Positions 1 through 9,503 are shown, counted from the stretch's first letter. The stretch is 64,000 nucleotides of DNA from Tateyamaria omphalii (GCF_014651375.1 NZ_BMWT01000002.1:501477-565476), one strand, 5' to 3'. A program made the numbers and translations. The notes: generated by a model not told the origin, from the letters alone.

Positions 1-1
1 G

Positions 2-1249
2 GCCGACGTGACCGCCGTGCAAGCCGCGATTGACGGGGCGGACACTGTGGTTGAGGAAACCTTCTATTTCCCCCTGCTTGCACATGCGCCGATGGAGCCG
101 CTCAACTGCACCATCGAACAGACCGACGACGGCGGCATTCTGCTGCATGACGGGTGCCAGATTCCAACGATCCCCCATGGTGCGATTGCCCAAATCTTCG
201 ACCTGGCCTTCGAAAAAGTGCAGATCAAGACCGTGCTCGCAGGTGGATCATTCGGGCGCCGTGCAACGCCAAGCGCCGACTACCAGGTCGAAGCCGCCCT
301 AGCCTTCTCGCTCACCGACCGCTCCCGTCCCGTGCATCTGGTCTGGTCGCGCGAGGATGACCTGCGTTCAGGCTACTACCGTCCAGCCTTTGGACACAAA
401 GTGCGGGTCGGCTTGAACGGATCGGGTAACATCGTCGGCTGGGAACACCGCGTCGCTGGCCAATCGATCATGAAAGGCACGCCATTCGAATCCTTCGCCG
501 TGCATGACGGCGTCGATCACTCCTCGATCGAAGGGACTTCAGACAGCCCCTACCAGATCCCGGGCGCGGCCTTTGGTCTGACAGACACAGAAAAGGCCAC
601 CAGCACGCTATGGTGGCGGGCTGTCGGCCACACGCACACGGCCTATGTCATGGAAGTCATGATGGATATGGCTGCCAAGGCGGCTGGCATTGATCCCGTT
701 GAGTTCCGGTTGGCATACCTGACCGGTGACGAAGCAGACCAGGCCCGCAAAGCAGGCGTCTTGAAACTGGCCGCCGAGAAAGCGAACTGGGGCAATCCCG
801 CCGAAGGACGCAGCCAAGGCATCGCCGTGCACAAATCCTTTGGCTCCTACGTGGCAGAAGTCGTGGAAGTCTCCGGCAATGCCGACGACGGGATCAGGAT
901 TGAAAAGGTCACCTGCGCTGTTGATTGCGGCATCGCGGTGAACCCCGACGTCATCAAGGCACAGATGGAAGGTGGGATTGGCTACGGCATCGGCCATAAC
1001 ATGCGTGACAAGATCACCCTGACGGACGGTGTCGTAGACCAGTTCAACTTCCCAGACTACGAGCCGCTGCGGATCACCGATATCGGTGAGATCGACGTGC
1101 ATATCGTGCCGTCCGCCGAAGCGCCCACAGGTGTCGGTGAACCCGGCACGCCACCCGCCGCCCCGGCGCTTGCCAACGCCATTGCGGCCGCCAGCGATCT
1201 GCGCGTCGCAGCGCTTCCGATGGAAGACAACGGCGTGTTCTTCGCCTGA
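2..1249 (+). CDS. Xanthine dehydrogenase-family molybdopterin-binding subunit, C-terminal part
   Basis: The reading frame is open from the left edge, so the N-terminus lies outside the window. It resembles the large subunit of molybdenum hydroxylases of the isoquinoline 1-oxidoreductase (IorB) or aldehyde oxidase type. Visible family marks are the GGSFGRR stretch about 85 residues in and, near the C-terminus, GVGEPGTPP, whose Glu is the expected catalytic base next to the Mo centre. Such subunits pair with a 2Fe-2S small subunit, which may lie to the left. The substrate cannot be read from the sequence. A molybdate importer is encoded about 22 kb to the right, which fits a Mo-using strain but does not prove a functional link. 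A strong hairpin follows the stop. Confidence 0.85.
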   Translation, partial: ADVTAVQAAIDGADTVVEETFYFPLLAHAPMEPLNCTIEQTDDGGILLHDGCQIPTIPHGAIAQIFDLAFEKVQIKTVLAGGSFGRRATPSADYQVEAALAFSLTDRSRPVHLVWSREDDLRSGYYRPAFGHKVRVGLNGSGNIVGWEHRVAGQSIMKGTPFESFAVHDGVDHSSIEGTSDSPYQIPGAAFGLTDTEKATSTLWWRAVGHTHTAYVMEVMMDMAAKAAGIDPVEFRLAYLTGDEADQARKAGVLKLAAEKANWGNPAEGRSQGIAVHKSFGSYVAEVVEVSGNADDGIRIEKVTCAVDCGIAVNPDVIKAQMEGGIGYGIGHNMRDKITLTDGVVDQFNFPDYEPLRITDIGEIDVHIVPSAEAPTGVGEPGTPPAAPALANAIAAASDLRVAALPMEDNGVFFA

Positions 1250-1255
1250 CTTTAA

Positions 1256-1277
1256 CCCCCGGCGTCCGCGCCGGGGG
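1256..1277 (+). terminator. GC-rich hairpin after the Mo-hydroxylase gene
   Basis: A perfect 9-bp stem, CCCCCGGCG and CGCCGGGGG, encloses a 4-base loop TCCG and begins 7 bases after the stop codon. It is followed by a pyrimidine-rich run rather than a clean T tract. Position and strength suggest an intrinsic terminator. Confidence 0.7.
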
Positions 1278-1344
1278 TCACTCTCTCTTGCCCTTCCGGC
1301 CGCTATGCCCATGATGGCACCAAACAGAAGGACAGGAGACGCAT

Positions 1345-2244
1345 ATGCCCCACACCACCGCCGTCATCGGCCTTGGCTCTATGGGCTACGGCATTGCGCA
1401 ATCCTGCCTTGCCGCCGGGCATACCACACACGGCTTCGACATTGCCCCGGCACAAGTCGAACGGTTCCGTGCAGAAGGCGGCGCTGTTGGGGAACTCACC
1501 GAAATCGCGGACACGCTCGATGCCGTCATTGTGGTTGTCCTCAACGCAGCCCAAACCGAAGCGGTCCTGTTCAGAGAGGCCGGGATCGTGCCGCACTTGA
1601 AACCTGGTACTGTCGTGATGGCGTGCGCAACAGTCCCGCCCGACTTCGCAAAAGACATGGAAGCGCGCTGCAACGCGCACAACATCCACTACCTCGACGC
1701 ACCGATCTCGGGCGGGTCTGTGAAGGCCGCGCAAGGTGCGCTTTCCATCATGGCATCTGGCACAGCGGATGCCTTTACAGCCGCGAAACCCATCCTTGAG
1801 GCAACTGCGGAAACCGTCTTTGAACTGGGGGATCATGCAGGCCCCGGCTCGGCCATGAAAGCTGTCAACCAATTGCTGGCGGGCGTCCACATCGCCACGA
1901 TGGCCGAGGCGCTGACATTTGGCATGACCCAAGGGGTTACTCCCGAACAGTTTGTCGAGGTGATCTCGAAATGCGCAGGCTCCAGCTGGATGTTGGAAAA
2001 CCGCGCCCCGCACATTGTAGCGGGGGACTACACCCCCCACTCATCGGTGAACATCTGGCCAAAGGATCTGGGCATTGTCCTCGACATCGCCAAATCCGCC
2101 AGTTTCTCGGCCCCCATCACCGCCGCCGCCCTGCAACAATTCATCGCTGCCGCAGGCATGGGGCTTGGTGGGGAAGACGACGCTGCCGTGGTCAAAGTCT
2201 ATGCCCGAAACGCAAGGCTGACGCTGCCCGGAGAGGACGCATGA
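1345..2244 (+). CDS. ltnD: L-threonate dehydrogenase-like NAD(P)-dependent oxidoreductase
   Basis: A 299-residue member of the beta-hydroxyacid dehydrogenase family. The N-terminal Rossmann motif GLGSMGYGIA (residues 9-18), the substrate-binding DAPISGGSVKAAQ (118-130) and the catalytic-Lys segment GSAMKAVNQL (Lys172, Asn175) are all present. Length and motifs fit LtnD, which oxidises L-threonate at C2 to 2-oxotetronate, but 3-hydroxyisobutyrate dehydrogenase-type activity is a possible alternative. The ATG follows a good ribosome site (AGGAGA). Its stop overlaps the start of a hydroxypyruvate isomerase-like gene (ATGA), a pairing known from OtnI/LtnD acid-sugar pathways. The kinase (OtnK) and aldolase (OtnC) of that pathway are not in the window. 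Confidence 0.8.
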   Translation: MPHTTAVIGLGSMGYGIAQSCLAAGHTTHGFDIAPAQVERFRAEGGAVGELTEIADTLDAVIVVVLNAAQTEAVLFREAGIVPHLKPGTVVMACATVPPDFAKDMEARCNAHNIHYLDAPISGGSVKAAQGALSIMASGTADAFTAAKPILEATAETVFELGDHAGPGSAMKAVNQLLAGVHIATMAEALTFGMTQGVTPEQFVEVISKCAGSSWMLENRAPHIVAGDYTPHSSVNIWPKDLGIVLDIAKSASFSAPITAAALQQFIAAAGMGLGGEDDAAVVKVYARNARLTLPGEDA

Positions 2245-2987
2245 GGTTCTCTGCCAATCTGGGCTTTCTGTGGAACGACCGCCCCCTGCCCGACGCCATC
2301 CATGCCGCCAAGGCTGCAGGTTTCGATGCGGTAGAATGCCACTGGCCCTACGATATTCCGGCGCAGGACGTACGTACAGCACTCGATGCAACGGGCCTGC
2401 CGATGCTGGGCCTCAACACATCACGCGGGGATGTAGCTGGGGGCGAAAACGGCCTTGCCGCTCTGCCCGGTCGCACGGACGACGCCCGCGCGGCCATTGA
2501 TCAGGCGATTGCCTATGCCGACATCGTCGACGCAGGTGCGATCCACGTCATGTGTGGCTTTGCAAGCGGTGCCGAAGCCCACACCACATTCATCGAAAAC
2601 CTGCGCTATGCCTACGCCGCAACCCCGCGCACAATCCTGATCGAACCGCTCAATCGCCACGACGCGCCCGGCTATTTCCTGCAATCAACGGATCAGGCTC
2701 GCGCGATCATCGCCCAAGTCGATGCGCCCAACCTCAAACTCATGTTCGACTGCTACCATGTCGGCCGGACCGAGGGCGACATCCTGACCCGCATCACAGA
2801 CCTTGGCGATCTAATCGGGCACATCCAATTCGCCTCGGTCCCCGACCGCGGCGCGCCGGATCACGGAGAGTTGGACTACGCCACCATCTTTGCTGCGCTC
2901 CAAGATTGGCCGCGCCCGCTGGGTGCGGAATACAAACCGGTCGGTGATACAGATACTACGCTGGCCTGGATGCAGCATTATCGTTGA
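2241..2987 (+). CDS. Hydroxypyruvate isomerase-like TIM-barrel protein
   Basis: A 248-residue sugar-isomerase TIM barrel of the Hyi/OtnI type. It begins MRFSANLGFLW, typical of the family. It carries the metal-site segments IEPLNRHDAPGYFL (Glu in the middle of the barrel), LMFDCYHVGRTEGD (Asp and His) and a late GELDY. The ATG at 2241 overlaps the ltnD stop, which fixes the start and implies translational coupling. The likely role is isomerising 2-oxotetronate (OtnI) or hydroxypyruvate in acid-sugar catabolism. Its 3' end overlaps the 3' end of the convergent MFS gene by 32 bases. Confidence 0.8.
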   Translation: MRFSANLGFLWNDRPLPDAIHAAKAAGFDAVECHWPYDIPAQDVRTALDATGLPMLGLNTSRGDVAGGENGLAALPGRTDDARAAIDQAIAYADIVDAGAIHVMCGFASGAEAHTTFIENLRYAYAATPRTILIEPLNRHDAPGYFLQSTDQARAIIAQVDAPNLKLMFDCYHVGRTEGDILTRITDLGDLIGHIQFASVPDRGAPDHGELDYATIFAALQDWPRPLGAEYKPVGDTDTTLAWMQHYR

Positions 2988-4218
2988 TCCGGCCAATCGA
3001 CAGCCAGCTCAACACGATCATCGCCGCCGCTGTTGCAAGGCACAGGGCCACTCCGCCAAGCTGGTAGGTCAGCCCTGACAACACGGTGCCGATCAACCGG
3101 CCCGCCGCATTGGCCATGTAGTAGAACCCAACATCCATCGTGACCCGCTTTGCATCGGTAAAGGCAAGGATCAGATACGAGTGCAGCGACGAATTGAGCG
3201 CAAAAAGCACGCCGAAAACCAGCAACCCGAGCACGACAAAAGCCGTCAGCCAATACGTTGGTGTTCCCACGAACCAGACGGCCACAGCCAAAATGGCAGG
3301 CACGAAAAAGAGCGTTCCGACCCAAAACCGCGCCGCGTGCGCCAGATCGGCCTCGCTCCTCTGCGCGCTGCGCAGGATGGTCGGCGCCTTGGCCTGTACT
3401 GCTCCGTAAAGGATCACCCAAACCGCCATGAAGATGCCGATCATGAAGAACGCGGCACGCTGGCCTTCGGGGCTGCCATCGCTCAGGACCGAATAGAAAT
3501 AGATCGGGATGCCCACGACAAACCACACGTCCCGCGCGCCGAACAGGAACACGCGCGCCGCGCTTAGCCAATTGACACGCCGGTTCTTTGAAAAGACTTC
3601 TTTGAACTTCGCATCCTTGCGCCCCGCCGGCAGCCCTCCGGGCATGCGGAGCAGCACCACGATCAAGATCAGCGCCAAGATGGCCGCCATTCCCAATACA
3701 CTTGGCACAAAACCAAACAGCGCCAATGCCCCGGCCCCGAGAAGAAAGCCAAAGCCCTTCACCGCGTTCTTCGACCCAGTCAGCAAAGCGACCCAGCGGA
3801 ACAGCCCATCGCCTTCGGCGGGCGCCAGCAGCTTCACCGCAGATTTCGACGACATCTTGGCCAGATCCTTGGCCACGCCAGATAACCCCTGCACCGCCAT
3901 CACGAAGACAACCGAAGCAGCAACCGACCAAGCTGGATCAAGCTGCGCCAAGGCCAGCAACGCCACCACCTGCAAGCCAAGCCCGGCATAGAGGGTTGAT
4001 GTCAGCCCGAACCGCGCGGCAATCCAACCCGCGCTCAGGTTCGTCACCACGCCGGCAATCTCGTACAGCACAAAGAGATAGGCGAGTTGCACAGGCGAAA
4101 AGCCCAGCGTGTTGAAGTGCAACAGCACCAACATCCGCAACGCACCGTCCGTCAGCATAAACGCCCAATAGGCGGCCGTGACAGCCACATACGCGGCGAA
4201 ACCCGTCGGTCGGGTCAA
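2956..4218 (-). CDS. arsJ: ArsJ-type organoarsenical efflux MFS transporter
   Basis: A 420-residue, multi-spanning major-facilitator protein. The N-terminal [19 protein letters not shown] and the internal [19 protein letters not shown] segment match my memory of ArsJ. ArsJ is described as exporting 1-arseno-3-phosphoglycerate, the unstable product GAPDH makes from arsenate. The gene overlaps the upstream GAPDH gene by ATGA, the linkage expected for this two-gene resistance mechanism. No arsR, arsC or arsB is visible nearby, and the pair sits directly behind a galactoside operon, so how it is induced by arsenate is unclear. Confidence 0.85.
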   Translation of the reverse strand: MTRPTGFAAYVAVTAAYWAFMLTDGALRMLVLLHFNTLGFSPVQLAYLFVLYEIAGVVTNLSAGWIAARFGLTSTLYAGLGLQVVALLALAQLDPAWSVAASVVFVMAVQGLSGVAKDLAKMSSKSAVKLLAPAEGDGLFRWVALLTGSKNAVKGFGFLLGAGALALFGFVPSVLGMAAILALILIVVLLRMPGGLPAGRKDAKFKEVFSKNRRVNWLSAARVFLFGARDVWFVVGIPIYFYSVLSDGSPEGQRAAFFMIGIFMAVWVILYGAVQAKAPTILRSAQRSEADLAHAARFWVGTLFFVPAILAVAVWFVGTPTYWLTAFVVLGLLVFGVLFALNSSLHSYLILAFTDAKRVTMDVGFYYMANAAGRLIGTVLSGLTYQLGGVALCLATAAAMIVLSWLSIGRINDNAASRPA

Positions 4219-5207
4219 AGGCTGTCACCCACCATCTGCGCCACGTCAACAAGCCGGTGGGCATAGCCCCATTCGTTGTCGTACCAGGCATAAACTTTCA
4301 CCTGCGTCCCGTTCACCACCATGGTGCTTGGCGCATCCACGATGCTCGACCGCGGATCATTGGTGTAGTCGGTTGAAACAAGGGGACGCGTCTCGTACCC
4401 AAGAATGCCCTTGAGCGGCCCGTTCGCAGCCGCTTCGAACAGCGCGTTCACTTCTTCCACGGTCGTTTCCCGCTCAACCTCGAACACGCAATCGGTCAGG
4501 GAGGCATTCAGCAGCGGCACCCGCACCGCATGACCGTTCAGCTTGCCGGTCAACTCGGGATAGATCAGCGTGATCGCCGTGGCCGAGCCAGTGGTCGTCG
4601 GAATCAGCGAATTCAGCGCCGACCGCGCACGCCGCAAATCCTTCGCCGGACGGTCCACGATGGTCTGCGTGTTGGTCACATCGTGGATCGTCGTGATCGA
4701 CCCATGCTTGACCCCCAAACCTTCGTGTATCACTTTAACAACAGGCGCTAAGCAATTGGTTGTACAGGATGCGGCTGTCACGATGGGTTGCCCGACGTAG
4801 ACATCATTGTTGACGCCATAGACGATGTTTGCCGTCTCTCCGTCCTTGACGGGCGCAGACACAACCACCTTCTTCACACCCGCTTCAAAGTACGGGGCCA
4901 ACTTCGCCTCGGTTTTGAAGACACCGGTGCAATCAATCACAACGTCCACACCGTCCAGCGGCAGCTCTTCAATCGCGCGGACAGACAGCGCGGGGATCCG
5001 CGTCCCATCAATCGTGATGCTGTCATCATCCGTCGCAAACTCGGCATCCCAACGCCCATGGACAGTGTCGAACTCCAGCAAATGCGCATGCATCGCCGGA
5101 TCACCCACCGCGTCGTTGACAAACGCAATCTCACAGCCGCGTTCCAGCAACGGCTTGAGGGCCAGTTTTCCAATCCGGCCCAAGCCGTTCACCGCGTATC
5201 GAGTCAT
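4215..5207 (-). CDS. ArsJ-associated glyceraldehyde-3-phosphate dehydrogenase
   Basis: A type I phosphorylating GAPDH of about 330 residues. It has the NAD motif VNGLGRIGK at the N-terminus, the catalytic [10 protein letters not shown] with its Cys, the downstream His in [10 protein letters not shown] and the C-terminal [12 protein letters not shown] chose the ATG at 5207 ([10 protein letters not shown]), which has GGGGA upstream; an ATG at 5219 would add four residues. Coupling to arsJ suggests it forms 1-arseno-3-phosphoglycerate from arsenate and glyceraldehyde 3-phosphate. A catabolic role is also possible, because the upstream KDPGal aldolase releases glyceraldehyde 3-phosphate. Confidence 0.88.
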   Translation of the reverse strand: MTRYAVNGLGRIGKLALKPLLERGCEIAFVNDAVGDPAMHAHLLEFDTVHGRWDAEFATDDDSITIDGTRIPALSVRAIEELPLDGVDVVIDCTGVFKTEAKLAPYFEAGVKKVVVSAPVKDGETANIVYGVNNDVYVGQPIVTAASCTTNCLAPVVKVIHEGLGVKHGSITTIHDVTNTQTIVDRPAKDLRRARSALNSLIPTTTGSATAITLIYPELTGKLNGHAVRVPLLNASLTDCVFEVERETTVEEVNALFEAAANGPLKGILGYETRPLVSTDYTNDPRSSIVDAPSTMVVNGTQVKVYAWYDNEWGYAHRLVDVAQMVGDSL

Positions 5208-5235
5208 GTCATCCCCCATCTTCCGCCGTGCGCTA

Positions 5236-5253
5236 TGTCACCGGCATATGACA
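5236..5253. promoter_or_regulatory. Inverted repeat between GH42 and GAPDH genes
   Basis: TGTCA and TGACA are separated by 8 bases in the 60-base gap before the GAPDH start. This could be a small dimeric operator giving the GAPDH-arsJ pair its own control. Five-base arms are weak evidence. Confidence 0.25.
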
Positions 5254-5267
5254 GTTCCATGACAAGA

Positions 5268-7184
5268 TCACCTTGGGAGGCGCAAAACCCCTGCGGCGGG
5301 CAGCTCATGCCCGTCCACCTCAACCGGATGATCCGTGTAGTTGAACCAGAACCGCTCGGTCCCGGCGTCACGGCAGCGCACGCCCTCTTGCATATGTCTG
5401 ACGGTCAGATCAGGCACTACCGCCTCGATCAAACGCATATGGGCCGTGTCATCGCCCCATCCCGCGACATAGGTTGTCTTGGCATCCAGACGCACAGCCA
5501 CCGGGGCGCCATCCTCAGTGCGCATCACAACCTCGCTGCCCCCCTCAACCTGTTCGAAGTACAGATGAACATGACCGTCGCCCTCAAGTGCGACAGGCAA
5601 GTCGGGGCGCATCGACTGCACCCGGCTGACAACCAGATCGCTGCCGGGCCAGGCCGGTGGCAACGGGTTCGGGATGTTAAAATCAGGATCTCGCGCCCCA
5701 GTGCGTGGTCCAAGAATAACCTGTGTATCAGAGGCTTGCAGCGCGACCTTTAACTCAAATGGCACATGCATCATGCCCGGAACAATGACCGCAGAATAGC
5801 CTGCAAAATCTCGAGCCGAAGGCGGCAGGATGTCCACCGACAGACCAAGTTTGCGACAAGCCCGGTACCAATCAAACACAAGCCCGAAGTAACTCAGGCC
5901 CACACCATGCGGCTGCACCGACCACGCCCAATCAGCATCGTAGTCAAAGATGATGCCGACCGGTGCCTGCGCAGCCACGACATCGGGCGCATCTGCCAGC
6001 TCTTCCATAACCTGCGCAGCTTCACCAAACGCCTCTGCGGCAACCGAGTCCGGGCGCAACAGCCCTGCATGCATCTGCTCTTGAGCAAAAGGTGCCTGCC
6101 GCCAACGGAAGTAACAGACGGCCTCTGCCCCATGGGCAAAAGCCTCCCACGTCCACAAGCGCACCATCCCCGGCAAAGGCGACGGATTGTACGGCGCCCA
6201 GTTCACAGGTCCGGGCTGCTGCTCCATGATCCACCAGCGACCCTTGCCAACGGCGCGGTAAAGATCGTGGTGAAAGGCCTGAAAATCCGGATCACCCTGC
6301 CGCGCATAGGCCCGCTGATGCGCGGCATTTGCCCCGACACGGTCCTCAAGGAACCCAAGCGGATAACTGTCCCAAGACGCGATATCCAGATCATCGCCGA
6401 CTTTGAAGTGATCAAACTCGGTTACGCGGCCCATGTAGTTGTGCGCGATGGGTGCGTCAGAATGGGCGCGAATGATCTCGACCTGAGCGCGGTTGAAGGC
6501 AACAACCTCTTCGCTGGCAAAACGGCGAAAGGCGTGCACATGGGCGGGATTCGGCTCGGTCACGGTCAGGTTCGGCAGGTCGATTTCGTCGAAATCATCA
6601 TAGTCCATCGACCAGAACACATTGCCCCACGCGGCGTTCAGCGCGTCGATGTCGCCATCATTGCCCTGCCCTGGAAACTGCCCACGCAACCAGTTGCGGA
6701 ACCGATCTCGCGCCGCATCGGAATAACTGATCACCGTATCGTGGCAGCCATACTCATTGTCGGTCTGCCACGCAGCCACATGCGGGTTGCGGCCATAGCG
6801 TTCTGCGACGGCCCGCACGATGCGGCGACATTCCTCAAGAAATCCCTGATGCGAAAAACAATAGTGGCGGCGCGAGCCATAGCCACGCACATGGCCATGT
6901 TCGTCCACCGCAAACATGTCCGGGTGCTTCTTGCAGACCCATTTCGGCGGCGTGGCCGTGGGTGTGCCCAGCACCACCTTCAGGCCTGCAGCGCCAAGCG
7001 TCTCGATGGCGCGGTCCAGCCATCCCCAATCATATTCACCCTCGCGCGGCTCCATCCGCTTCCAAGCAAATTCGCCAATCCGCACCCATGTCAGGCCCAG
7101 ATCGGCCATGCGCTGCGCGTCCTCCGCCCATTGGGCTTCGGGCCAGTGTTCGGGGTAATAACACACCCCAAGTGTTCGTTTCAT
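5268..7184 (-). CDS. Beta-galactosidase, glycoside hydrolase family 42
   Basis: A 638-residue GH42 enzyme. It starts MKRTLGVCYYPEHWPEAQW, the classic family N-terminus. The acid/base Glu144 lies in AWQTDNEYG and the nucleophile Glu321 in WWIMEQQPG. A trimerisation-type domain and a small C-terminal beta domain follow. I saw no clear export signal, so it should act in the cytoplasm on imported beta-galactosides. The ATG at 7184 overlaps the stop of the lactonase gene (ATGA), which excludes longer upstream starts. It is the last gene of the galactoside operon before the GAPDH-arsJ pair, 60 bases away. Confidence 0.93.
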   Translation of the reverse strand: MKRTLGVCYYPEHWPEAQWAEDAQRMADLGLTWVRIGEFAWKRMEPREGEYDWGWLDRAIETLGAAGLKVVLGTPTATPPKWVCKKHPDMFAVDEHGHVRGYGSRRHYCFSHQGFLEECRRIVRAVAERYGRNPHVAAWQTDNEYGCHDTVISYSDAARDRFRNWLRGQFPGQGNDGDIDALNAAWGNVFWSMDYDDFDEIDLPNLTVTEPNPAHVHAFRRFASEEVVAFNRAQVEIIRAHSDAPIAHNYMGRVTEFDHFKVGDDLDIASWDSYPLGFLEDRVGANAAHQRAYARQGDPDFQAFHHDLYRAVGKGRWWIMEQQPGPVNWAPYNPSPLPGMVRLWTWEAFAHGAEAVCYFRWRQAPFAQEQMHAGLLRPDSVAAEAFGEAAQVMEELADAPDVVAAQAPVGIIFDYDADWAWSVQPHGVGLSYFGLVFDWYRACRKLGLSVDILPPSARDFAGYSAVIVPGMMHVPFELKVALQASDTQVILGPRTGARDPDFNIPNPLPPAWPGSDLVVSRVQSMRPDLPVALEGDGHVHLYFEQVEGGSEVVMRTEDGAPVAVRLDAKTTYVAGWGDDTAHMRLIEAVVPDLTVRHMQEGVRCRDAGTERFWFNYTDHPVEVDGHELPAAGVLRLPR

Positions 7185-8014
7185 AGGATCACCCGATGCT
7201 CGCGCTGACCTGTCGTGCCAGCGGGTCCATAAAAGGTTTTCCCTCCCTCTGCCTCGTCCAGCCCGACTGCCGCGGTTGTGACGAAAAGCGTGGTGCCATC
7301 CGGCCCGCCAAAGGCCGGGCAACTTGTTTGTGATGCGGGCGCCTCAATGGCCCTCACGAACGCACCCGACGGGCTGTAGCAGGCCACACGGCTCGCCCCC
7401 CATTGCGCGTTCCAAAGGTTGCCATCCGCATCCACGACCGCACCATCTGGATTCAGTCCCTCGACCTTCAGATCCAGGAAGGTGTCTGGCTCCCCCTCGG
7501 GCCAGCCATCTGAATCCAACGCAATATATTGAATTTGCTTAGAAAACGTGTCGCAGAAATAAGCGCGCGTGCCATCAGGCGCAAAGCAGATCGCGTTCGA
7601 GATGGTGATGCGGTCAAACAGCTTGCGCAGCTCACCCTTGTAATAGCGATAGATCGCTCCGGCATAGGCTTCGGCATTCAGGCCCATGGTCCCGATCCAG
7701 AACCCACCCTGCGGGTCGGCCCGTCCGTCATTGGATCGCGTGATCTGATTGTCCGCTTCCAACGCCGTCACCAGTTCCCGGTCTCCTGTCGGAACATCAA
7801 AGCGCCACAGGCCTGAGGCAGACGCCATCAACAGCGTGTCACGATCCACCCAGCCACAGGCCGAGACATGTTCGTCGAACTGCCATTCCCGACGCTGCGC
7901 ACCTTTGGAAAACATGCGTTTGCCCAGGATGTCGAACCAAAACAGCTCGCCCCGCTCGGGGTGCCACATTGGTCCCTCGCCCAAGGCGCACGCCGTGTCA
8001 TCAAAGACCTGCAT
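7181..8014 (-). CDS. SMP-30/gluconolactonase-family sugar lactonase
   Basis: A 277-residue six-bladed beta-propeller lactonase. It shows the early ALGEGPMWHPE metal Glu, the NDGRADPQGGFWIGTM blade, ITISNAICFAPDGTRAYFCDT and LNPDGAVVDADGNLWNAQWG, which supply the Glu/Asn/Asp metal ligands of the family. In this operon the likely job is opening galactono-lactone (or arabinono-lactone) to the acid after the SDR dehydrogenase. The start overlaps the dgoA stop as TAATG. Confidence 0.88.
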   Translation of the reverse strand: MQVFDDTACALGEGPMWHPERGELFWFDILGKRMFSKGAQRREWQFDEHVSACGWVDRDTLLMASASGLWRFDVPTGDRELVTALEADNQITRSNDGRADPQGGFWIGTMGLNAEAYAGAIYRYYKGELRKLFDRITISNAICFAPDGTRAYFCDTFSKQIQYIALDSDGWPEGEPDTFLDLKVEGLNPDGAVVDADGNLWNAQWGASRVACYSPSGAFVRAIEAPASQTSCPAFGGPDGTTLFVTTAAVGLDEAEGGKTFYGPAGTTGQREHRVIL

Positions 8015-8616
8015 TACGCCCCCGCGTCGTAGGCCGCCACCATATCCGCCGCGCGCGCGGCCACGTCAGCCGCCGACATACCGGGTTTGAACAGCGCCGA
8101 GCCGATACCAAATCCGGTGATCCCTGCGGCGAACCAGTCAGCGAAATTGTCCGACCCCACACCACCCACGGCATATGTCTTGGTCCCCTTGGGCAGCACG
8201 GCGCCAATCGCCTTCAACCCTTCAAGGCCAAGCAGCGAGGCCGGGAAAAGCTTCAGGCCGTCAGCCCCTGCGTGCAGCGCCGCAAAGCACTCCGTTGGCG
8301 TCATCACACCGGGGAAAGACATCATGCCCGCCTGCTTCGTTGCCACGATCACGCTGGCATTGGCATCCGGTGAGACAACCATATGCGCGCCCATCTGGTG
8401 CAGGCGCTCAACGGATTGCACATCCAGAACCGTGCCCGCACCGATCATCGCGTGATCGCCGTGCGCCTCCAGCATTTTAGCAACGCTGTCAAAGGCATTT
8501 GGCGAATTCAGCGGGACTTCGATCCGCGTGATCCCCGCCCTGACCAAGGCATTAGCAATCGGAAGGGCCTCGTCCGGGGTGACACCCCGCAGGATGGCAA
8601 TGATCTCACGGCTCAT
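8014..8616 (-). CDS. dgoA: 2-dehydro-3-deoxy-6-phosphogalactonate aldolase
   Basis: A class I KDPG/KDPGal aldolase of 200 residues. Key residues are visible: Arg in IIAILRG, Glu in RIEVPLNSP, and the Schiff-base Lys in GADGLKLFPAS. The VPLNSP segment is typical of DgoA rather than the glucose-type Eda. It splits KDPGal into pyruvate and glyceraldehyde 3-phosphate. The ATG at 8616 overlaps the dgoK stop (ATGA); longer upstream starts would run into dgoK. The galactoside setting supports the DgoA assignment. Confidence 0.9.
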   Translation of the reverse strand: MSREIIAILRGVTPDEALPIANALVRAGITRIEVPLNSPNAFDSVAKMLEAHGDHAMIGAGTVLDVQSVERLHQMGAHMVVSPDANASVIVATKQAGMMSFPGVMTPTECFAALHAGADGLKLFPASLLGLEGLKAIGAVLPKGTKTYAVGGVGSDNFADWFAAGITGFGIGSALFKPGMSAADVAARAADMVAAYDAGA

Positions 8617-9503
8617 GCGGCCTCTCCATATATTTGGGTGTATGCGGCGGTCAGTCCCGCCAGTGTCATGTCTTCGGCGTCGGCCTGCTGGCACGGCACG
8701 CCCTGGGCCGCAAGGGCCGTGGCATAGGCATCAGACAGGCGATCCGCCCCGATCAGCGCCACTTGCTGGCCCAACCAATACGGTCGCATGGAGGCCAACT
8801 CGGCCCCGATCAAAAGTCCAGACAAACGCGACCGCGCCGCATCACCTGCCAAATCATCCAGCAAACCCTCGGCCCGCAGCGAAAACAGCGCCGCCGCCAG
8901 CCCCTCGGGCCGGGACAGGGATTGATCAACGCCTGCCGCAAATGCCTCGGCATCCCAACCATCGCCCATCGAATGGCGCAACACGGACTGCTTGGACAAA
9001 AGGCCAAACATCTCTCCCGTCATGGCCGTGCGGAAACTCACGATCTCACCCGCGCTCACATGCACCCACTTGGTGTGGGTGCCGGGCAGGCAGATGACTC
9101 CGTCAAAGCCCGGTGAAGTGGCCAGATAGCCGGCAATCTGCGTCTCTTCCCCGCGCATCACATCGGCAGGCTTGGCCTGTTTCACACCCGGCAAGATACG
9201 CACATCCAGATCGGTCTCCGTGACCCGCACCGCCTGAGCAGCAGAAGGCGGCGCACAGGGCACGGCGCTATACGGCGCCTCAGCCCATCCCTGCCGCGAC
9301 CCAACCATGCCGCAGGCCAGAACCGGCGCAGGCAACACGTCACTCACCAATTCTCGCAACGCAGGCTCAAACCCAGCGCGGTCGAGCGTCCCCATCCCCT
9401 GCGCAGATGACCGTCGATCCAGAACCGACCCATCACCGCGCATCAACCACGCGCGCACATGCGACGTTCCCCAATCCACTGCTATCCACGCAACTTGCCC
9501 CAT
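8613..9503 (-). CDS. dgoK: 2-dehydro-3-deoxygalactonokinase
   Basis: A 296-residue sugar-acid kinase of the DgoK family. It opens with the phosphate-binding IAVDWGTSHVRAW. It carries the CLPGTHTKWVHV segment around residue 145 and GLLIGAEL in the second lobe. It phosphorylates 2-keto-3-deoxygalactonate for DgoA. Its ATG overlaps the SDR stop as TGATG and its stop overlaps the dgoA start, so SDR, kinase, aldolase and lactonase form one tightly coupled translational unit. Confidence 0.9.
   Translation of the reverse strand: MGQVAWIAVDWGTSHVRAWLMRGDGSVLDRRSSAQGMGTLDRAGFEPALRELVSDVLPAPVLACGMVGSRQGWAEAPYSAVPCAPPSAAQAVRVTETDLDVRILPGVKQAKPADVMRGEETQIAGYLATSPGFDGVICLPGTHTKWVHVSAGEIVSFRTAMTGEMFGLLSKQSVLRHSMGDGWDAEAFAAGVDQSLSRPEGLAAALFSLRAEGLLDDLAGDAARSRLSGLLIGAELASMRPYWLGQQVALIGADRLSDAYATALAAQGVPCQQADAEDMTLAGLTAAYTQIYGEAA

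Noticed and set aside
5766..7208. A 480-codon open frame on the plus strand
   Set aside because: It is antisense to the GH42 beta-galactosidase and has no family features.
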